Source: Streptomyces sp. NBC_01268 (GTDB lineage Bacteria > Actinomycetota > Actinomycetes > Streptomycetales > Streptomycetaceae). From it: a stretch of DNA of 64,000 nt. The stretch's first letter is position 1. The number at the start of each line of letters is the position of its first letter. The notes under the pieces are model-generated. The model worked only from the letters and a program-made list of their open reading frames with translations, was not told the origin of the DNA and searched no databases. Location: contig NZ_CP108454.1 of NCBI RefSeq assembly GCF_036240795.1, forward strand, positions 4,960,001 to 5,024,000. The letters are read 5' to 3'. Below, piece after piece: positions 19,651-28,193 of this stretch. Position numbers and translations under genes: made by a program.

Positions 19651-20307
19651 GTGCTCTTGCTCGCCATGGATACCGCCACCCCCGCCGTCACCGTCGCCCT
19701 GCACGACGGCGACTCCGTCGTCGCCGAGTCGAGTCAGGTCGACGCCCGCCGGCACGGGGAGCTGCTGCTGCCCGCCGTCGACCGGGTCCTGAAGCAGGCC
19801 GGGCTGACGCTGGACGCGGTGACCGGACTGGTGGTCGGCGTCGGCCCCGGCCCGTACACCGGTCTGCGCGTCGGCCTGGTCACCGCCGCCTCCTTCTCCT
19901 CCGCGCTCGGCGTGCCGGTGCACGGCCTGTGCACCCTCGACGGGCTCGCGTACGCCTCCGGCATCGAGGGGCCGTTCGCCGTCGCGACGGACGCGCGCCG
20001 CAAGGAGGTCTACTGGGCCCGCTACGCCGACGCCCGCACCCGGGTGACCGACGCGGCCGTCGACCGGCCCGCCGACATCGCCGAGCAGCTCGCCGGAGTG
20101 CCCGTGGTGGGCGCCGGTGCCCGGCTGTACCCGGAGGCCTTCCCGGACGCCCGCGACCCCGAGCACCAGTCCGCCGCCGCGCTCGCCGCCCTCGCGGCCG
20201 AGCGGCTCGCCGCGGGCGGGGACGGCTTCCTCGACCCGCTGCCGATGTACCTGCGCCGCCCCGACGCGCAGGTGCCCAAGAACTACAAGGTGGTCACGCC
20301 GAAGTGA
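19651..20307 (+). CDS. tsaB: t6A biosynthesis protein TsaB
   Basis: 218 residues. Inactive ASKHA-fold partner that pairs with TsaD in tRNA t6A37 synthesis. MLLLAMDTATPAVTVAL, the motif VVGVGPGPYTGLRVGLVTA and the segment AVATDARRKEVYWARY are typical. GTG start at 19651. Its stop overlaps the rimI start by 4 bp (GTGA), so tsaB, rimI and tsaD are translationally coupled. Confidence 0.94.
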   Translation: MLLLAMDTATPAVTVALHDGDSVVAESSQVDARRHGELLLPAVDRVLKQAGLTLDAVTGLVVGVGPGPYTGLRVGLVTAASFSSALGVPVHGLCTLDGLAYASGIEGPFAVATDARRKEVYWARYADARTRVTDAAVDRPADIAEQLAGVPVVGAGARLYPEAFPDARDPEHQSAAALAALAAERLAAGGDGFLDPLPMYLRRPDAQVPKNYKVVTPK

Positions 20308-20798
20308 GCGGCGTGGCACTGCGCGAGATGCGCTGGTGGGACATCGGCCCCGTGCTCACCCTGGAGGCCGAGCTGTTCCCCGAGGACGCCTGGTCCGAGG
20401 GGATGTTCTGGTCGGAGCTCGCGCACTCCCGCGGCCCGCGCGCGACCCGCCGCTACGTGGTGGCCGAGGACGCGCGGGGCCGGATCGTCGGGTACGCGGG
20501 GCTCGCCGCGGCCGGCGGGCTCGGCGACGTCCAGACCATCGCCGTCGCCCGCGACCAGTGGGGCAGCGGCCTCGGCGGGCGCCTCCTCACCGATCTGCTC
20601 CAGCACGCCACGGCCTTCGAGTGCGACGAGGTCCTGCTCGAAGTGCGCGTGGACAACACCCGGGCCCAGAAGCTCTACGAGCGCTTCGGCTTCGAGCCCA
20701 TCGGTTTCCGACGCGGCTACTACCAGCCCGGAAACGTGGACGCGCTCGTGATGCGACTGACCGTTCAAGGAACTGAGACTGATTCTGATGGCTGCTGA
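20304..20798 (+). CDS. rimI: Ribosomal-protein-alanine N-acetyltransferase family protein
   Basis: GNAT-fold acetyltransferase of 164 residues; the E. coli homologue acetylates the N-terminus of ribosomal protein S18. The acetyl-CoA loop is visible in [21 protein letters not shown], followed by [30 protein letters not shown]. The GTG at 20304 overlaps the tsaB stop by 4 bp; a second GTG at 20313 is possible. It overlaps tsaD by 11 bp. The tsaB-rimI-tsaD order is conserved in actinobacteria. Confidence 0.92.
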   Translation: MSGVALREMRWWDIGPVLTLEAELFPEDAWSEGMFWSELAHSRGPRATRRYVVAEDARGRIVGYAGLAAAGGLGDVQTIAVARDQWGSGLGGRLLTDLLQHATAFECDEVLLEVRVDNTRAQKLYERFGFEPIGFRRGYYQPGNVDALVMRLTVQGTETDSDGC

Positions 20799-21903
20799 CG
20801 AACCGCTCGTACTCGGCATCGAGACCTCCTGCGACGAGACCGGCGTCGGCATCGTCCACGGGACCACCCTCCTCGCGGACGCCGTCGCCTCCAGCGTCGA
20901 CACCCACGCCCGCTTCGGCGGCGTCGTGCCCGAGATCGCCTCCCGCGCGCACCTGGAGGCGATGGTCCCGACGATCGAGCGCGCCCTGAAGGAGGCCGGC
21001 GTCTCCCCGAAGGACCTCGACGGCATCGCCGTCACCGCGGGCCCCGGCCTCGCGGGCGCGCTGCTCGTCGGCGTCTCGGCGGCCAAGGCGTACGCGTACG
21101 CCCTCGGCAAGCCGCTCTACGGCGTCAACCACCTCGCCTCGCACATCTGCGTCGACCAGCTGGAGCACGGCCGGCTGCCGGAGCCGACGATGGCCCTGCT
21201 GGTCTCCGGCGGGCACTCCTCGCTGCTGCTGTCCTCGGACATCACCTCCGACGTGCGGCCGCTGGGCGCGACCATCGACGACGCCGCCGGCGAGGCCTTC
21301 GACAAGATCGCCCGCGTGCTCGACCTCGGCTTCCCCGGCGGTCCGGTCATCGACCGGCTCGCGCGGGAGGGCGACCCGAAGGCGATCGCCTTCCCGCGCG
21401 GACTGTCCGGCGCGAAGGACCCCGCGTACGACTTCTCGTTCTCCGGTCTGAAGACCGCCGTGGCCCGCTGGATCGAGGCCAAGCGGAACGCGGGCGAGGA
21501 CGTGCCGGTCCGGGACGTCGCCGCGTCCTTCCAGGAGGCGGTCGTCGACGTGCTCACCCGCAAGGCCGTGCGGGCCTGCAAGGACGAGGGCGTCGACCAC
21601 CTGATGATCGGCGGCGGCGTGGCCGCCAACTCGCGGCTGCGGGCGCTCGCGGAGGAGCGCTGCGAGCGGGCCGGCATCCGGCTGCGGGTGCCCCGGCCGG
21701 GCCTGTGCACCGACAACGGCGCGATGGTCGCGGCCCTCGGCGCCGAGATGGTCGCCCGCAACCGGCCGGCCTCCGACCTGGAGCTGTCCGCCGACTCCTC
21801 GCTGCCGGTGACGGACCCGCACGTGCCGGGGGCGCACGCCCACGACCACGTGCACGACCACGACCACGTGCACGAGGTCAGCAAGGAGAACCTGTACCCG
21901 TGA
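20788..21903 (+). CDS. tsaD: tRNA N6-adenosine threonylcarbamoyltransferase, with His-rich tail
   Basis: Transfers the threonylcarbamoyl group to A37 of tRNA. 371 residues. [18 protein letters not shown] opens the ASKHA fold; the metal-binding motif is [39 protein letters not shown] and [12 protein letters not shown] follow. Unusual: the last ~25 residues form a His/Asp/Val run ([15 protein letters not shown]) not needed for the fold, which could bind Fe or Ni. ATG at 20788 inside rimI. The stop overlaps the next GTG by 4 bp. Confidence 0.95.
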   Translation: MAADEPLVLGIETSCDETGVGIVHGTTLLADAVASSVDTHARFGGVVPEIASRAHLEAMVPTIERALKEAGVSPKDLDGIAVTAGPGLAGALLVGVSAAKAYAYALGKPLYGVNHLASHICVDQLEHGRLPEPTMALLVSGGHSSLLLSSDITSDVRPLGATIDDAAGEAFDKIARVLDLGFPGGPVIDRLAREGDPKAIAFPRGLSGAKDPAYDFSFSGLKTAVARWIEAKRNAGEDVPVRDVAASFQEAVVDVLTRKAVRACKDEGVDHLMIGGGVAANSRLRALAEERCERAGIRLRVPRPGLCTDNGAMVAALGAEMVARNRPASDLELSADSSLPVTDPHVPGAHAHDHVHDHDHVHEVSKENLYP

Positions 21904-22181
21904 CCACGGTGACCCTCATGTGGGAGGCCCGTGCCGTCGAGGGCCGCGGCGCCGAGCTGCTGGACTGGGCGCGGGCCCGGGCCCGGGAGCTGCCGGCCGT
22001 GCCGTCGCGCCGCGAGACCTTCCGCGCGCCGCAGGACCGGGTGCTCGTGCTGACGTGGTGGGAGACGGCGGACGGCCTGGGGGCGGAACTCCCCGAGCTG
22101 CCGGAGCCGGACGCGGAGCTGGTCACCCGTCCGGTGCACCGCTGGCGCTTCGAGTCGATCGAATCGAACGAATCCGTGTAA
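21900..22181 (+). CDS. Small conserved protein coupled to tsaD, ABM-like
   Basis: 93 residues, GTG at 21900 overlapping the tsaD stop (GTGA). The start [20 protein letters not shown] and [20 protein letters not shown] resemble the short dimeric alpha/beta-barrel (antibiotic biosynthesis monooxygenase-like) proteins, but the match is weak and by eye. No signal peptide or Cys. Tight coupling to tsaD suggests co-expression rather than a proven role in t6A synthesis. No function is assigned. Confidence 0.7.
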   Translation: MTTVTLMWEARAVEGRGAELLDWARARARELPAVPSRRETFRAPQDRVLVLTWWETADGLGAELPELPEPDAELVTRPVHRWRFESIESNESV

Positions 22182-22221
22182 GTGGGGCAACCGTTCGAGC
22201 GGTGAGCGCATCCCACAGCGT

Positions 22222-23073
22222 GTGAAGAAGAAGATCGCGCTGTGGGCGGCGCTCACCACCGCGGCGCTGCTCGTGACGACCGCCTGCACGACGACGGCCG
22301 ACGCGGACAGCACGGCCCCGAGCACCGGGACCGGCACGCCGACGGCCAAGGCCTCGCACACGCCGGACGCGCCCGACGCCGCGGCCGCGCGGGCCGCCGC
22401 GTACCGCAAGTGGGGGCTCAAGCCCTTCCCGGCGCCGCCCGCCCCGCCCGCGAGGAAGCCGGTGAACCGCGGGCCCGGCGGACCCGTCCCCGTGGTCAGC
22501 GACATCCCCACCCGCGAGAAGATCGTCTTCATCACCATCGACGACGGCGCCGAGAAGGACCCCGAGTTCGTCGCGATGATGCGCGACCTCCGGATCCCCG
22601 TGACGATGTTCCTCACCGACGCGGCCATCCGCGCCGACTACCGCTACTTCGCCCCGCTCGTCGCCCAGGGCCACGGCGTCGCCAACCACACCCTCACCCA
22701 CCCCAACCTGCGCACCCTCTCCGAGGACGCCCAGCGCAGGGAGATCTGCGGCCAGCAGGAGAAGCTGACCAAGGAGTACGGGAAGCGGCCGCGCCTCCTC
22801 CGCCCGCCCTACGGCAACTGGAACGAGTCCACGCGCGCCGCGGCCGCCCGCTGCGGGATCGACGCGATCGTGCTGTGGCGCGAGTCCATGCAGATCAAGA
22901 ACATGCAGTACCAGCGCGGGGACCGCAAGCTGCACCCCGGCGACATCATCCTGGCCCACTTCCGCGGACCGTCCGAACTCAAGGGCACCTCGATGACCGA
23001 GATGACCGCCAACCTGCTGCGCCACATCCAGGAGCAGGGGTACACGGTGGCGCGCCTGGAGGACTACCTCTGA
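22222..23073 (+). CDS. NodB-type polysaccharide deacetylase lipoprotein (paralogue 1)
   Basis: 283 residues. Signal with lipobox LVTTAC (Cys near residue 19), a Thr/Ala/Pro linker, then a NodB domain from ~90: metal/base motif FITIDDGAEKDPEF (the usual TFDDGP is TIDDGA), the metal-His motif NHTLTHPNL and RPPYGNW. So the main catalytic residues are kept. It should act outside the cell on peptidoglycan or another amino-sugar polymer. GTG start at 22222. A close paralogue lies at 26833-27729; both share a KWGL.PP..P.KP linker and a VARLEDY end. Confidence 0.88.
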   Translation: MKKKIALWAALTTAALLVTTACTTTADADSTAPSTGTGTPTAKASHTPDAPDAAAARAAAYRKWGLKPFPAPPAPPARKPVNRGPGGPVPVVSDIPTREKIVFITIDDGAEKDPEFVAMMRDLRIPVTMFLTDAAIRADYRYFAPLVAQGHGVANHTLTHPNLRTLSEDAQRREICGQQEKLTKEYGKRPRLLRPPYGNWNESTRAAAARCGIDAIVLWRESMQIKNMQYQRGDRKLHPGDIILAHFRGPSELKGTSMTEMTANLLRHIQEQGYTVARLEDYL

Positions 23074-23111
23074 GCCGCCCCGAAAGAAAACGGAGGAAAT
23101 ACCGGCGCGGT

Positions 23112-23138
23112 CGTCGATGCGGGCGTCTCCCGTTCGAC
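23112..23138 (+). promoter_or_regulatory. Possible ECF42-type promoter before the DGPF gene
   Basis: CGTCGA at 23112-23117 and CGAC at 23135-23138 with 17 bp between. From memory, ECF42 promoters carry TGTCGA at -35 and a CGA/TC-like -10; this is a near match 53 bp before the start of the DGPF gene. Weak, context-driven call. Confidence 0.3.
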
Positions 23139-23190
23139 GTATGAGTGTGAAGGCGGGGAACGGCCCCGCCACCGCACCCGAGGAGTCACC

Positions 23191-23556
23191 ATGCCCCGCT
23201 ACCTCTCCCTCGTCCGCATCGAGGAGAACAGCATCGACATGGCATCCGCCGACCCCGGCTTCGAGGAGCGCATGGGCGCGCTCTTCGAGGAGATCACCAA
23301 GGCCGGCGTCATGCTGGACACGGCCGGGCTCAAGCCCACCTCCGAGAGCACCCGGGTCTCCTGGCAGGACGGGAAGCTGTCGTACACCGACGGCCCCTTC
23401 ACCGAGACCAAGGAGGTCGTCGGCGGCTACGCCATGATGCAGTGCAAGGACATGGCCGAGGCGATCGAGTGGGGGAAGCGCTTCCTGGAGGTCCACCCGC
23501 CGCAGTGGACGGTGGGCCTGGAGATCCGCGAGGTCGAGGAGATGCCGGGCGCCTGA
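23191..23556 (+). CDS. DGPF-domain (YCII-related) protein
   Basis: 121 residues. MPRYLSLVRIEENSIDMAS begins a YCII/ABM-like fold; the name motif is in LSYTDGPFTETKEVVGGYAM, and EWGKRFLEVHPPQWTVGLEIREV ends it. The biochemical role of DGPF proteins is unknown. The family is strongly linked to ECF42 sigma factors, and one follows 89 bp downstream. ATG at 23191 with a GAGGAG element at 23180-23185. Confidence 0.88.
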   Translation: MPRYLSLVRIEENSIDMASADPGFEERMGALFEEITKAGVMLDTAGLKPTSESTRVSWQDGKLSYTDGPFTETKEVVGGYAMMQCKDMAEAIEWGKRFLEVHPPQWTVGLEIREVEEMPGA

Positions 23557-23570
23557 ACCCACGGCCTGGC

Positions 23571-23620
23571 GGTGCCTGGAGGTGCCTGGCGGTGCCTGGC
23601 GGTGCCTGGCGGTGCCTGTC
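23571..23620. repeat. 10-bp tandem repeat between the DGPF and ECF42 genes
   Basis: Five consecutive 10-bp units GGTGCCTGG(C/A) or GGTGCCTGTC at 23571-23620, preceded by a partial CGGCCTGGC. The array fills most of the 89-bp gap and ends 25 bp before the sigma-factor GTG, so copy number could affect its promoter or leader. Confidence 0.85.
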
Positions 23621-23645
23621 AGTGGGCTGTGCTGTCATGTGAGGC

Positions 23646-24896
23646 GTGACGGCACAGACGGTCGAGGAGACCCTGGACACGGTCTTCCGGATGGAGTCCG
23701 CCCGGATCATCGCCACCGTGGCGCGGATCGTCCGGGACGTCGGGATCGCCGAGGAGATCGCCCAGGACGCGCTGGTCGCCGCCCTTGAGCAGTGGCCGCG
23801 GGCGGGCGTCCCGGACCGGCCGGGCGCCTGGCTGACGGCCACCGCCAAGCACCGCGCCGTCGACCTCGTGCGCCGCCGCGAGACGTACGCCCGCAAGCTG
23901 GCGGAGGCCGGCCGCGAGCTGACGGAGGAGGCGTACGACCCCGAGCCCTCCGGCCCCGGGGACATCGACGACGACCTGCTGCGGCTGGTCTTCACCACCT
24001 GCCACCCGGTGCTCTCCGCCGACGCCCGCACCGCGCTCACCCTCCGCCTGCTCGGCGGGCTGCGCACGGACGAGATCGCCCGCGCCTTCCTCGTCCCGGA
24101 GCCGACGGTCGCCGCACGCATCACCCGGGCCAAGCGGACCCTGGCCCGCTCCGGGGTCGCGTTCGAGGTCCCCTACGGGGAGGACCGGGCGGCCCGCCTC
24201 GGCTCGGTCCTGGAGGTCATCTACCTGATCTTCAACGAGGGGTACGCGGCGACCGCCGGCGACGACCTGCTGCGCCCGGCCCTGTGCGAGGACGCGCTGC
24301 GGCTGGCCCGGGTGCTCGCCGCGCTGATGCCCCGGGAGGGCGAGGTCCACGGCCTGGCCGCCCTGCTGGAGATCCAGGCCTCCCGGACGGCGGCCAGGAC
24401 CGCCCCGGACGGGCAGCCGGTGCTCCTCGCCGACCAGGACCGGCGGCGCTGGGACCGGCTGCTGATCCGGCGGGGCTTCGCCGCCCTGGCGCGGGCCGTC
24501 GAGGCGGACGGCGCCACCGGTCCGTACGCCCTCCAGGCCGCCATCGCCGCCTGCCACGCGCGGGCGACGCGGTACGAGGAGACGGACTGGACGACCATCG
24601 CCGCCCTCTACCGGCGGCTCGCCGCCGTCGCGCCCTCCCCGGTCGTGGAGCTGAACCGGGCGGTCGCCGTCTCGATGGCCGAGGGCCCGGAGGCGGGCCT
24701 CGCGCTCGTCGACGCCCTCGCCGCCGCACCGGCCCTGGACCGCTACCACCTGCTGCCCAGCGTCCGGGGCGACCTGCTGGCCCGGCTCGGCCGGGAGGCG
24801 GAGGCCCGGGCCGAGTTCGCGCGGGCGGCGGAGCTCACCCGCAACGAGCGGGAGCGGGCGCTGCTGCTCAGGCGGGCGGCCGGCGCCGCCGGTTAA
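23646..24896 (+). CDS. ECF42-type RNA polymerase sigma factor with C-terminal helical extension
   Basis: 416 residues, about twice a plain ECF sigma. Region 2 has IVRDVGIAEEIAQDALVAALEQWP and PGAWLTATAKHRAVDLVRR; region 4 has LRLLGGLRTDEIARAFLVPEPTVAARITRAKRTLA. The ~230-residue C-terminal part is rich in Ala-Leu helices (YALQAAIAACHARA, LARLGREAEARAEFARAAEL), as in the TPR-like domain of ECF42 (group of SigJ/DGPF-linked factors). No anti-sigma gene is adjacent; the extension is thought to control activity in this group. GTG at 23646. Confidence 0.88.
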   Translation: MTAQTVEETLDTVFRMESARIIATVARIVRDVGIAEEIAQDALVAALEQWPRAGVPDRPGAWLTATAKHRAVDLVRRRETYARKLAEAGRELTEEAYDPEPSGPGDIDDDLLRLVFTTCHPVLSADARTALTLRLLGGLRTDEIARAFLVPEPTVAARITRAKRTLARSGVAFEVPYGEDRAARLGSVLEVIYLIFNEGYAATAGDDLLRPALCEDALRLARVLAALMPREGEVHGLAALLEIQASRTAARTAPDGQPVLLADQDRRRWDRLLIRRGFAALARAVEADGATGPYALQAAIAACHARATRYEETDWTTIAALYRRLAAVAPSPVVELNRAVAVSMAEGPEAGLALVDALAAAPALDRYHLLPSVRGDLLARLGREAEARAEFARAAELTRNERERALLLRRAAGAAG

Positions 24897-24906
24897 GCTC
24901 CCCGGC

Positions 24907-25575
24907 ATGTCCCCCCGCACCCCGCTTCCGCCGCCCCCGCCGCCCGCCGAGATACGCAACTGGCCCGACCGCGAGGCGCGGCTGGCCGACCGGGCGCTCG
25001 CCATGGACGAGTTGGGGCGCCGACTGCTGGGCGGCGGGCGGCTCGCGCTGTTCCTGGTCTGGTTCGGGATGCTCCAGCTGGGCTGGTCGATGGTGGGCGT
25101 GCCGCTCGTGTCCTTCGGCGGGGCCGGCGGGGTGGCGGACCCGATCAGCATGCTGCTCGCGCTGTTCTGCGGAGCCGCCGGGATCGCCGTGCTCGTCCCG
25201 GCCGTGTGGCTGACCGTGCGGAGCCTGCGCCGGGACCGGGTGGTGCGCGAGCGGCTCGTGGGATGGGCGGCGCTCGACCGGCACGGGCCGTCCGACGCGC
25301 GGCTGCGACTGCCGCTGCTGAGCGCGAGCTGGCTGGTGCTGTCCTTCGCGATGTGCGCGGTCGGGCTGTGGACCGCCTTCGCCGTCCCGCTCAACACCGG
25401 CCCGGAAGACGGTGGTTACGGCGCCGTCGCCTACGGCATGGGCGCCGCCCTCATCCTGTGGATCACCGGACTGACCGGCCTCGCGAAGGCCGTCGGGCAC
25501 TACCGCATGGCCGTCCGCCTCACCGGCCGGCCGGGCGCCCGATCAGCATCGTCGGAGCTCCCGCGACCCGAGTGA
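24907..25575 (+). CDS. Four-helix membrane protein of unknown function
   Basis: 222 residues. A Pro-rich start (RTPLPPPPPPAE) precedes about four hydrophobic helices: LALFLVWFGMLQLGWSMVGV, ISMLLALFCGAAGIAVLVPAV, LLSASWLVLSFAMCAVGLWT and GAALILWITGLTGLAKAVG. A basic cytosolic loop SLRRDRVVRERLVGW lies after helix 2. I do not recognise the family. ATG at 24907, 10 bp after the sigma-factor stop, so it may be part of that operon. Its 3' end overlaps the convergent methyltransferase gene by 56 bp. Confidence 0.75.
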   Translation: MSPRTPLPPPPPPAEIRNWPDREARLADRALAMDELGRRLLGGGRLALFLVWFGMLQLGWSMVGVPLVSFGGAGGVADPISMLLALFCGAAGIAVLVPAVWLTVRSLRRDRVVRERLVGWAALDRHGPSDARLRLPLLSASWLVLSFAMCAVGLWTAFAVPLNTGPEDGGYGAVAYGMGAALILWITGLTGLAKAVGHYRMAVRLTGRPGARSASSELPRPE

Positions 25576-26704
25576 GCAGCACCGTCGCCGAGTTGGGGCC
25601 CTTGGGCTTCACCTTGCGGCGGATCTCCTCGGGTTCGACGGCGGAGCCGCGCTTCTTCACGGTCAGCACGCCCACCTCGCGCTCACGCAGCAGCGCCTTC
25701 AGCTTCTTCAGGTTGAAGGGGAGTTCGTCGGTGATCTCGTAGGCGGCGGCGTACGGCGTCGGGATCAGGGCGTCGGCCGTCACGTACGCGATGGTCGGGT
25801 CGATCAGCCCGCCGTCCAGCTCCCGCGCCACCTCGGCGACCAGGTGGGCCCGGATGACGGCGCCGTCCGGCTCGTAGAGGTAGCGGCCGACGGGCCGGAC
25901 CGCCGGGTCGGGCAGGGTGCCGCCGGTGAGGGTCGCGCCGCCGGGCAGCAGGGTGGCGCGCCGGGCGCCGGGCTCGGTGCCGAACCAGAGCACGGCCTCC
26001 TTCACGTCCCCGCCGTCCGAGATCCACTCCGCCTCGGCCTCCTCGGGCACCGCCTCGTGCGGGATGCCCGGGGCGATCTTCAGGGCCGCGTGCGGGGCCT
26101 TGCGGGCCGCCTCGACCGCCCAGGACAGCGGCGGCGAGTAGGCCTCCGGGTCGAAGATCCGGCCCCGGCCGCCGCGCCGCGCCGGGTCGACGAAGACGGC
26201 GTCGTACGGGGAGGTGTCGATCTCCGTCACGTCGGCGCAGCGCACCTCGATCAGGCCGTCGAGGCCGAGCGCCGCCGCGTTGGCGCGGGCCGCCTCGGCG
26301 GTGAGCGGGTCGCGGTCGACGGCGAGCACCGAGATCCCGGCCCGGGCGAGCGCGAGCGCGTCGCCGCCGATGCCGGAGCAGAGGTCCGCGACGCTGCGCA
26401 CGCCGAGCTCCTTGAGGCGGGCCGCCCGGTAGGCGCCGACGGTGGCCCGGGTGGACTGCTCGACGCCGTGGGGCGTGAAGTACATGCGGTAGGCGTCCTC
26501 GGCGCCGAACTTCGCCACCGCCCGCTGCCGCAGCCGGGCCTGGCCGAGCGCCGCCGAGACCAGTTCGGCGGGGTGTTCGCGGCGCAGCCGGGAGGCGACC
26601 GCCAGCTCCTGGGCGGGGTCGTAGTCGCGCAGGGCGGCGAGGAGGGCCTGCCCCTCGGGGGCGAGCAGGGAGGCGAAGGCGGCGAGGTCGGTCACCCGAC
26701 CCAT
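25520..26704 (-). CDS. Class I SAM-dependent methyltransferase with THUMP-like C-terminal domain
   Basis: 394 residues. The SAM loop is VADLCSGIGGDALALARAG around residue 100, with the acidic VLAVDRDP after it and DAVFVDPARRGGRGRIF as motif IV-like. The C-terminal ~100 residues (LPFNLKKLKALLREREVGVLTVKKRG) match the THUMP-like domain seen in actinobacterial proteins of this architecture. Substrate probably RNA (inference). ATG at 26704. The 3' end overlaps the convergent gene by 56 bp. Confidence 0.87.
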   Translation of the reverse strand: MGRVTDLAAFASLLAPEGQALLAALRDYDPAQELAVASRLRREHPAELVSAALGQARLRQRAVAKFGAEDAYRMYFTPHGVEQSTRATVGAYRAARLKELGVRSVADLCSGIGGDALALARAGISVLAVDRDPLTAEAARANAAALGLDGLIEVRCADVTEIDTSPYDAVFVDPARRGGRGRIFDPEAYSPPLSWAVEAARKAPHAALKIAPGIPHEAVPEEAEAEWISDGGDVKEAVLWFGTEPGARRATLLPGGATLTGGTLPDPAVRPVGRYLYEPDGAVIRAHLVAEVARELDGGLIDPTIAYVTADALIPTPYAAAYEITDELPFNLKKLKALLREREVGVLTVKKRGSAVEPEEIRRKVKPKGPNSATVLLTRVAGAPTMLIGRPAGR

Positions 26705-26832
26705 TCTGAGGGGCGCGGGAGGTGTGGGCCGCCCGGGGGACCGTGCGGGCGGCGCCGGTGGTGTCGGGGCCCGGGAGGGGCTCGGCGCTGACAGGATGCG
26801 GCGCCATGCAGCTAGTACGACAAAAGGAACAA

Positions 26833-27729
26833 GTGCGCACCTTCCGATCCGTGCGGGTGGTCGGCGCCGCCCTCCTCGTCGCCGTCCTCGGCTCCGCCTG
26901 CGCGGGGCCCGGCGCAGGCGGGGAGTCCGCGTCGCCGAAGCCCGCCGCCGGTCAGCCCCGCGCGCAGAACCCCGCCGGGGCCCTGAACGCGTACGTCGAG
27001 CGGGTCCGGGCGGCGCGGGCCGCCCGGGTGGCCGCCGCCAAGAAGTGGGGGCTGGCCCAGCCGCCGCTCGAAGCGCCGGCGCCGCCCGCCGTGAAGCCGA
27101 AGATCACCACCCGCAAGGGCTTCGAGACCGACGGGGAGGGGCTGCCGCCGGTCTTCACCACCGTGCCGACGAAGCAGAAGGTCGTCTTCCTGACCATCGA
27201 CGACGGCGCCGAGAAGGACCCCGCGCTGCTGCGGATGATGAGCGAGCTGAAGATCCCGTACAGCGCGTTCCTCAGCGACTACCTGGTCAAGGAGGACTAC
27301 GGCTACTTCCGCACGATGCGGGACTCGGGGGTCGCGCTGCACAACCACACCCTCCACCACCGCTATCTGCCCGGGCTCGACTACGCGGACCAGAAGCGCG
27401 AGATCTGCGGGATGCAGGACGTCATCCAGAAGCAGTTCGGCAAGCGGCCCGCGCTCTTCCGCCCGCCGTACGGCAACTACAACGAGGACACCCTGCGCGC
27501 GGCCGGGAGCTGCGGGGTCAAGGCCGTCCCGCTGTGGGCCTCCGAGGCCTTCCCCGACCACATGGAGTGGCGCGAGTGGGACCGGGACCTGCATCCCGGC
27601 GACATCGTCCTCACGCACTTCCGCGGCAAGGAGGACTGGAAGGGCTCCATGCCGGACATGATCCGCCGGGTGATGAAGACGATCACGGCGAAGGGGTACG
27701 CGGTGGCCAGGCTGGAGGACTACGTATGA
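26833..27729 (+). CDS. NodB-type polysaccharide deacetylase lipoprotein (paralogue 2)
   Basis: 298 residues from the GTG at 26833, which has AAGGA just upstream and gives a clean lipoprotein signal (VRVVGAALLVAVLGSAC). An ATG at 26806 would add nine residues. The domain repeats that of the 22222-23073 gene: VFLTIDDGAEKDPALL, LHNHTLHHRYLPG (the HxxxH metal motif ends in His-His instead of His-Pro) and FRPPYGNYNEDT. An extracellular hydrolase of a cell-surface glycan is likely. The stop overlaps the next ATG by 4 bp. Confidence 0.87.
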   Translation: MRTFRSVRVVGAALLVAVLGSACAGPGAGGESASPKPAAGQPRAQNPAGALNAYVERVRAARAARVAAAKKWGLAQPPLEAPAPPAVKPKITTRKGFETDGEGLPPVFTTVPTKQKVVFLTIDDGAEKDPALLRMMSELKIPYSAFLSDYLVKEDYGYFRTMRDSGVALHNHTLHHRYLPGLDYADQKREICGMQDVIQKQFGKRPALFRPPYGNYNEDTLRAAGSCGVKAVPLWASEAFPDHMEWREWDRDLHPGDIVLTHFRGKEDWKGSMPDMIRRVMKTITAKGYAVARLEDYV

Positions 27730-28019
27730 GCCGGGCGCGCCGGCTGGCAGCCGCCCTGGCCCTGACCGGCGCGCTGTTCGCCCTGACCGCCTGCGCGTCC
27801 TCGGCCGACCCGATCGACCCGATCGAACGGCTGGGCCGCAAGGCGGCGGAGAAGGTCTCGCCGCGGGTGCCGCACCAGCCGCACCCGCCGCGCGCGGTCC
27901 GGGGTCCGTCAGCCGCCCCGTCGGGGTCCGCCGTCCCGGTCAGACCCCTCGCACGGAACCGCGGGCTCCGTCCGCGCGTTCTTCCCGGAGTGCCCCCGCG
28001 TCACGCCACGGGGTCGTGA
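27726..28019 (+). CDS. Small lipoprotein coupled to the deacetylase
   Basis: 97 residues. Signal RRLAAALALTGALFALTACA with lipobox LTAC, then SSADPIDPIERLGRKAAEKV and a Pro/Arg/Ser-rich tail with no recognisable fold. Its ATGA overlap with the preceding gene implies co-translation. The stop lies 1 bp before the first CIRCE element of the groESL promoter. The signal part is convincing; the last 50 residues may be poorly conserved. Confidence 0.65.
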   Translation: MSRARRLAAALALTGALFALTACASSADPIDPIERLGRKAAEKVSPRVPHQPHPPRAVRGPSAAPSGSAVPVRPLARNRGLRPRVLPGVPPRHATGS

Positions 28020-28020
28020 A

Positions 28021-28047
28021 TTGGCACTCCGCTTGACCGAGTGCTAA
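28021..28047 (+). promoter_or_regulatory. CIRCE element 1 (HrcA operator)
   Basis: TTGGCACTC - 9 bp - GAGTGCTAA, one mismatch to the CIRCE consensus TTAGCACTC-N9-GAGTGCTAA. The spacer holds the -35 hexamer TTGACC (28033-28038), so HrcA binding would block the groES promoter. Confidence 0.93.
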
Positions 28048-28060
28048 TCGCGGTCATAGT
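28033..28060 (+). promoter_or_regulatory. groES promoter
   Basis: TTGACC at 28033-28038 and CATAGT at 28055-28060, 16 bp apart, a vegetative-type promoter lying between and within the two CIRCE copies. It predicts a leader of about 125 bases. Confidence 0.7.
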
Positions 28061-28067
28061 CTCGGCT

Positions 28068-28094
28068 CTGGCACTCCCCACTGGAGAGTGCCAA
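28068..28094 (+). promoter_or_regulatory. CIRCE element 2 (HrcA operator)
   Basis: CTGGCACTC - 9 bp - GAGTGCCAA, located 20 bp after the first copy, around the expected start of transcription. Confidence 0.88.
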
Positions 28095-28193
28095 CGCAGC
28101 GACAGGCAGGTCCGGCACCCGCGACGACGGATCCACCTGGTCGCCACCTCAGACAGTTAACCCCGTGAGATCTCCGAAGGGGGAGGTCGGATC

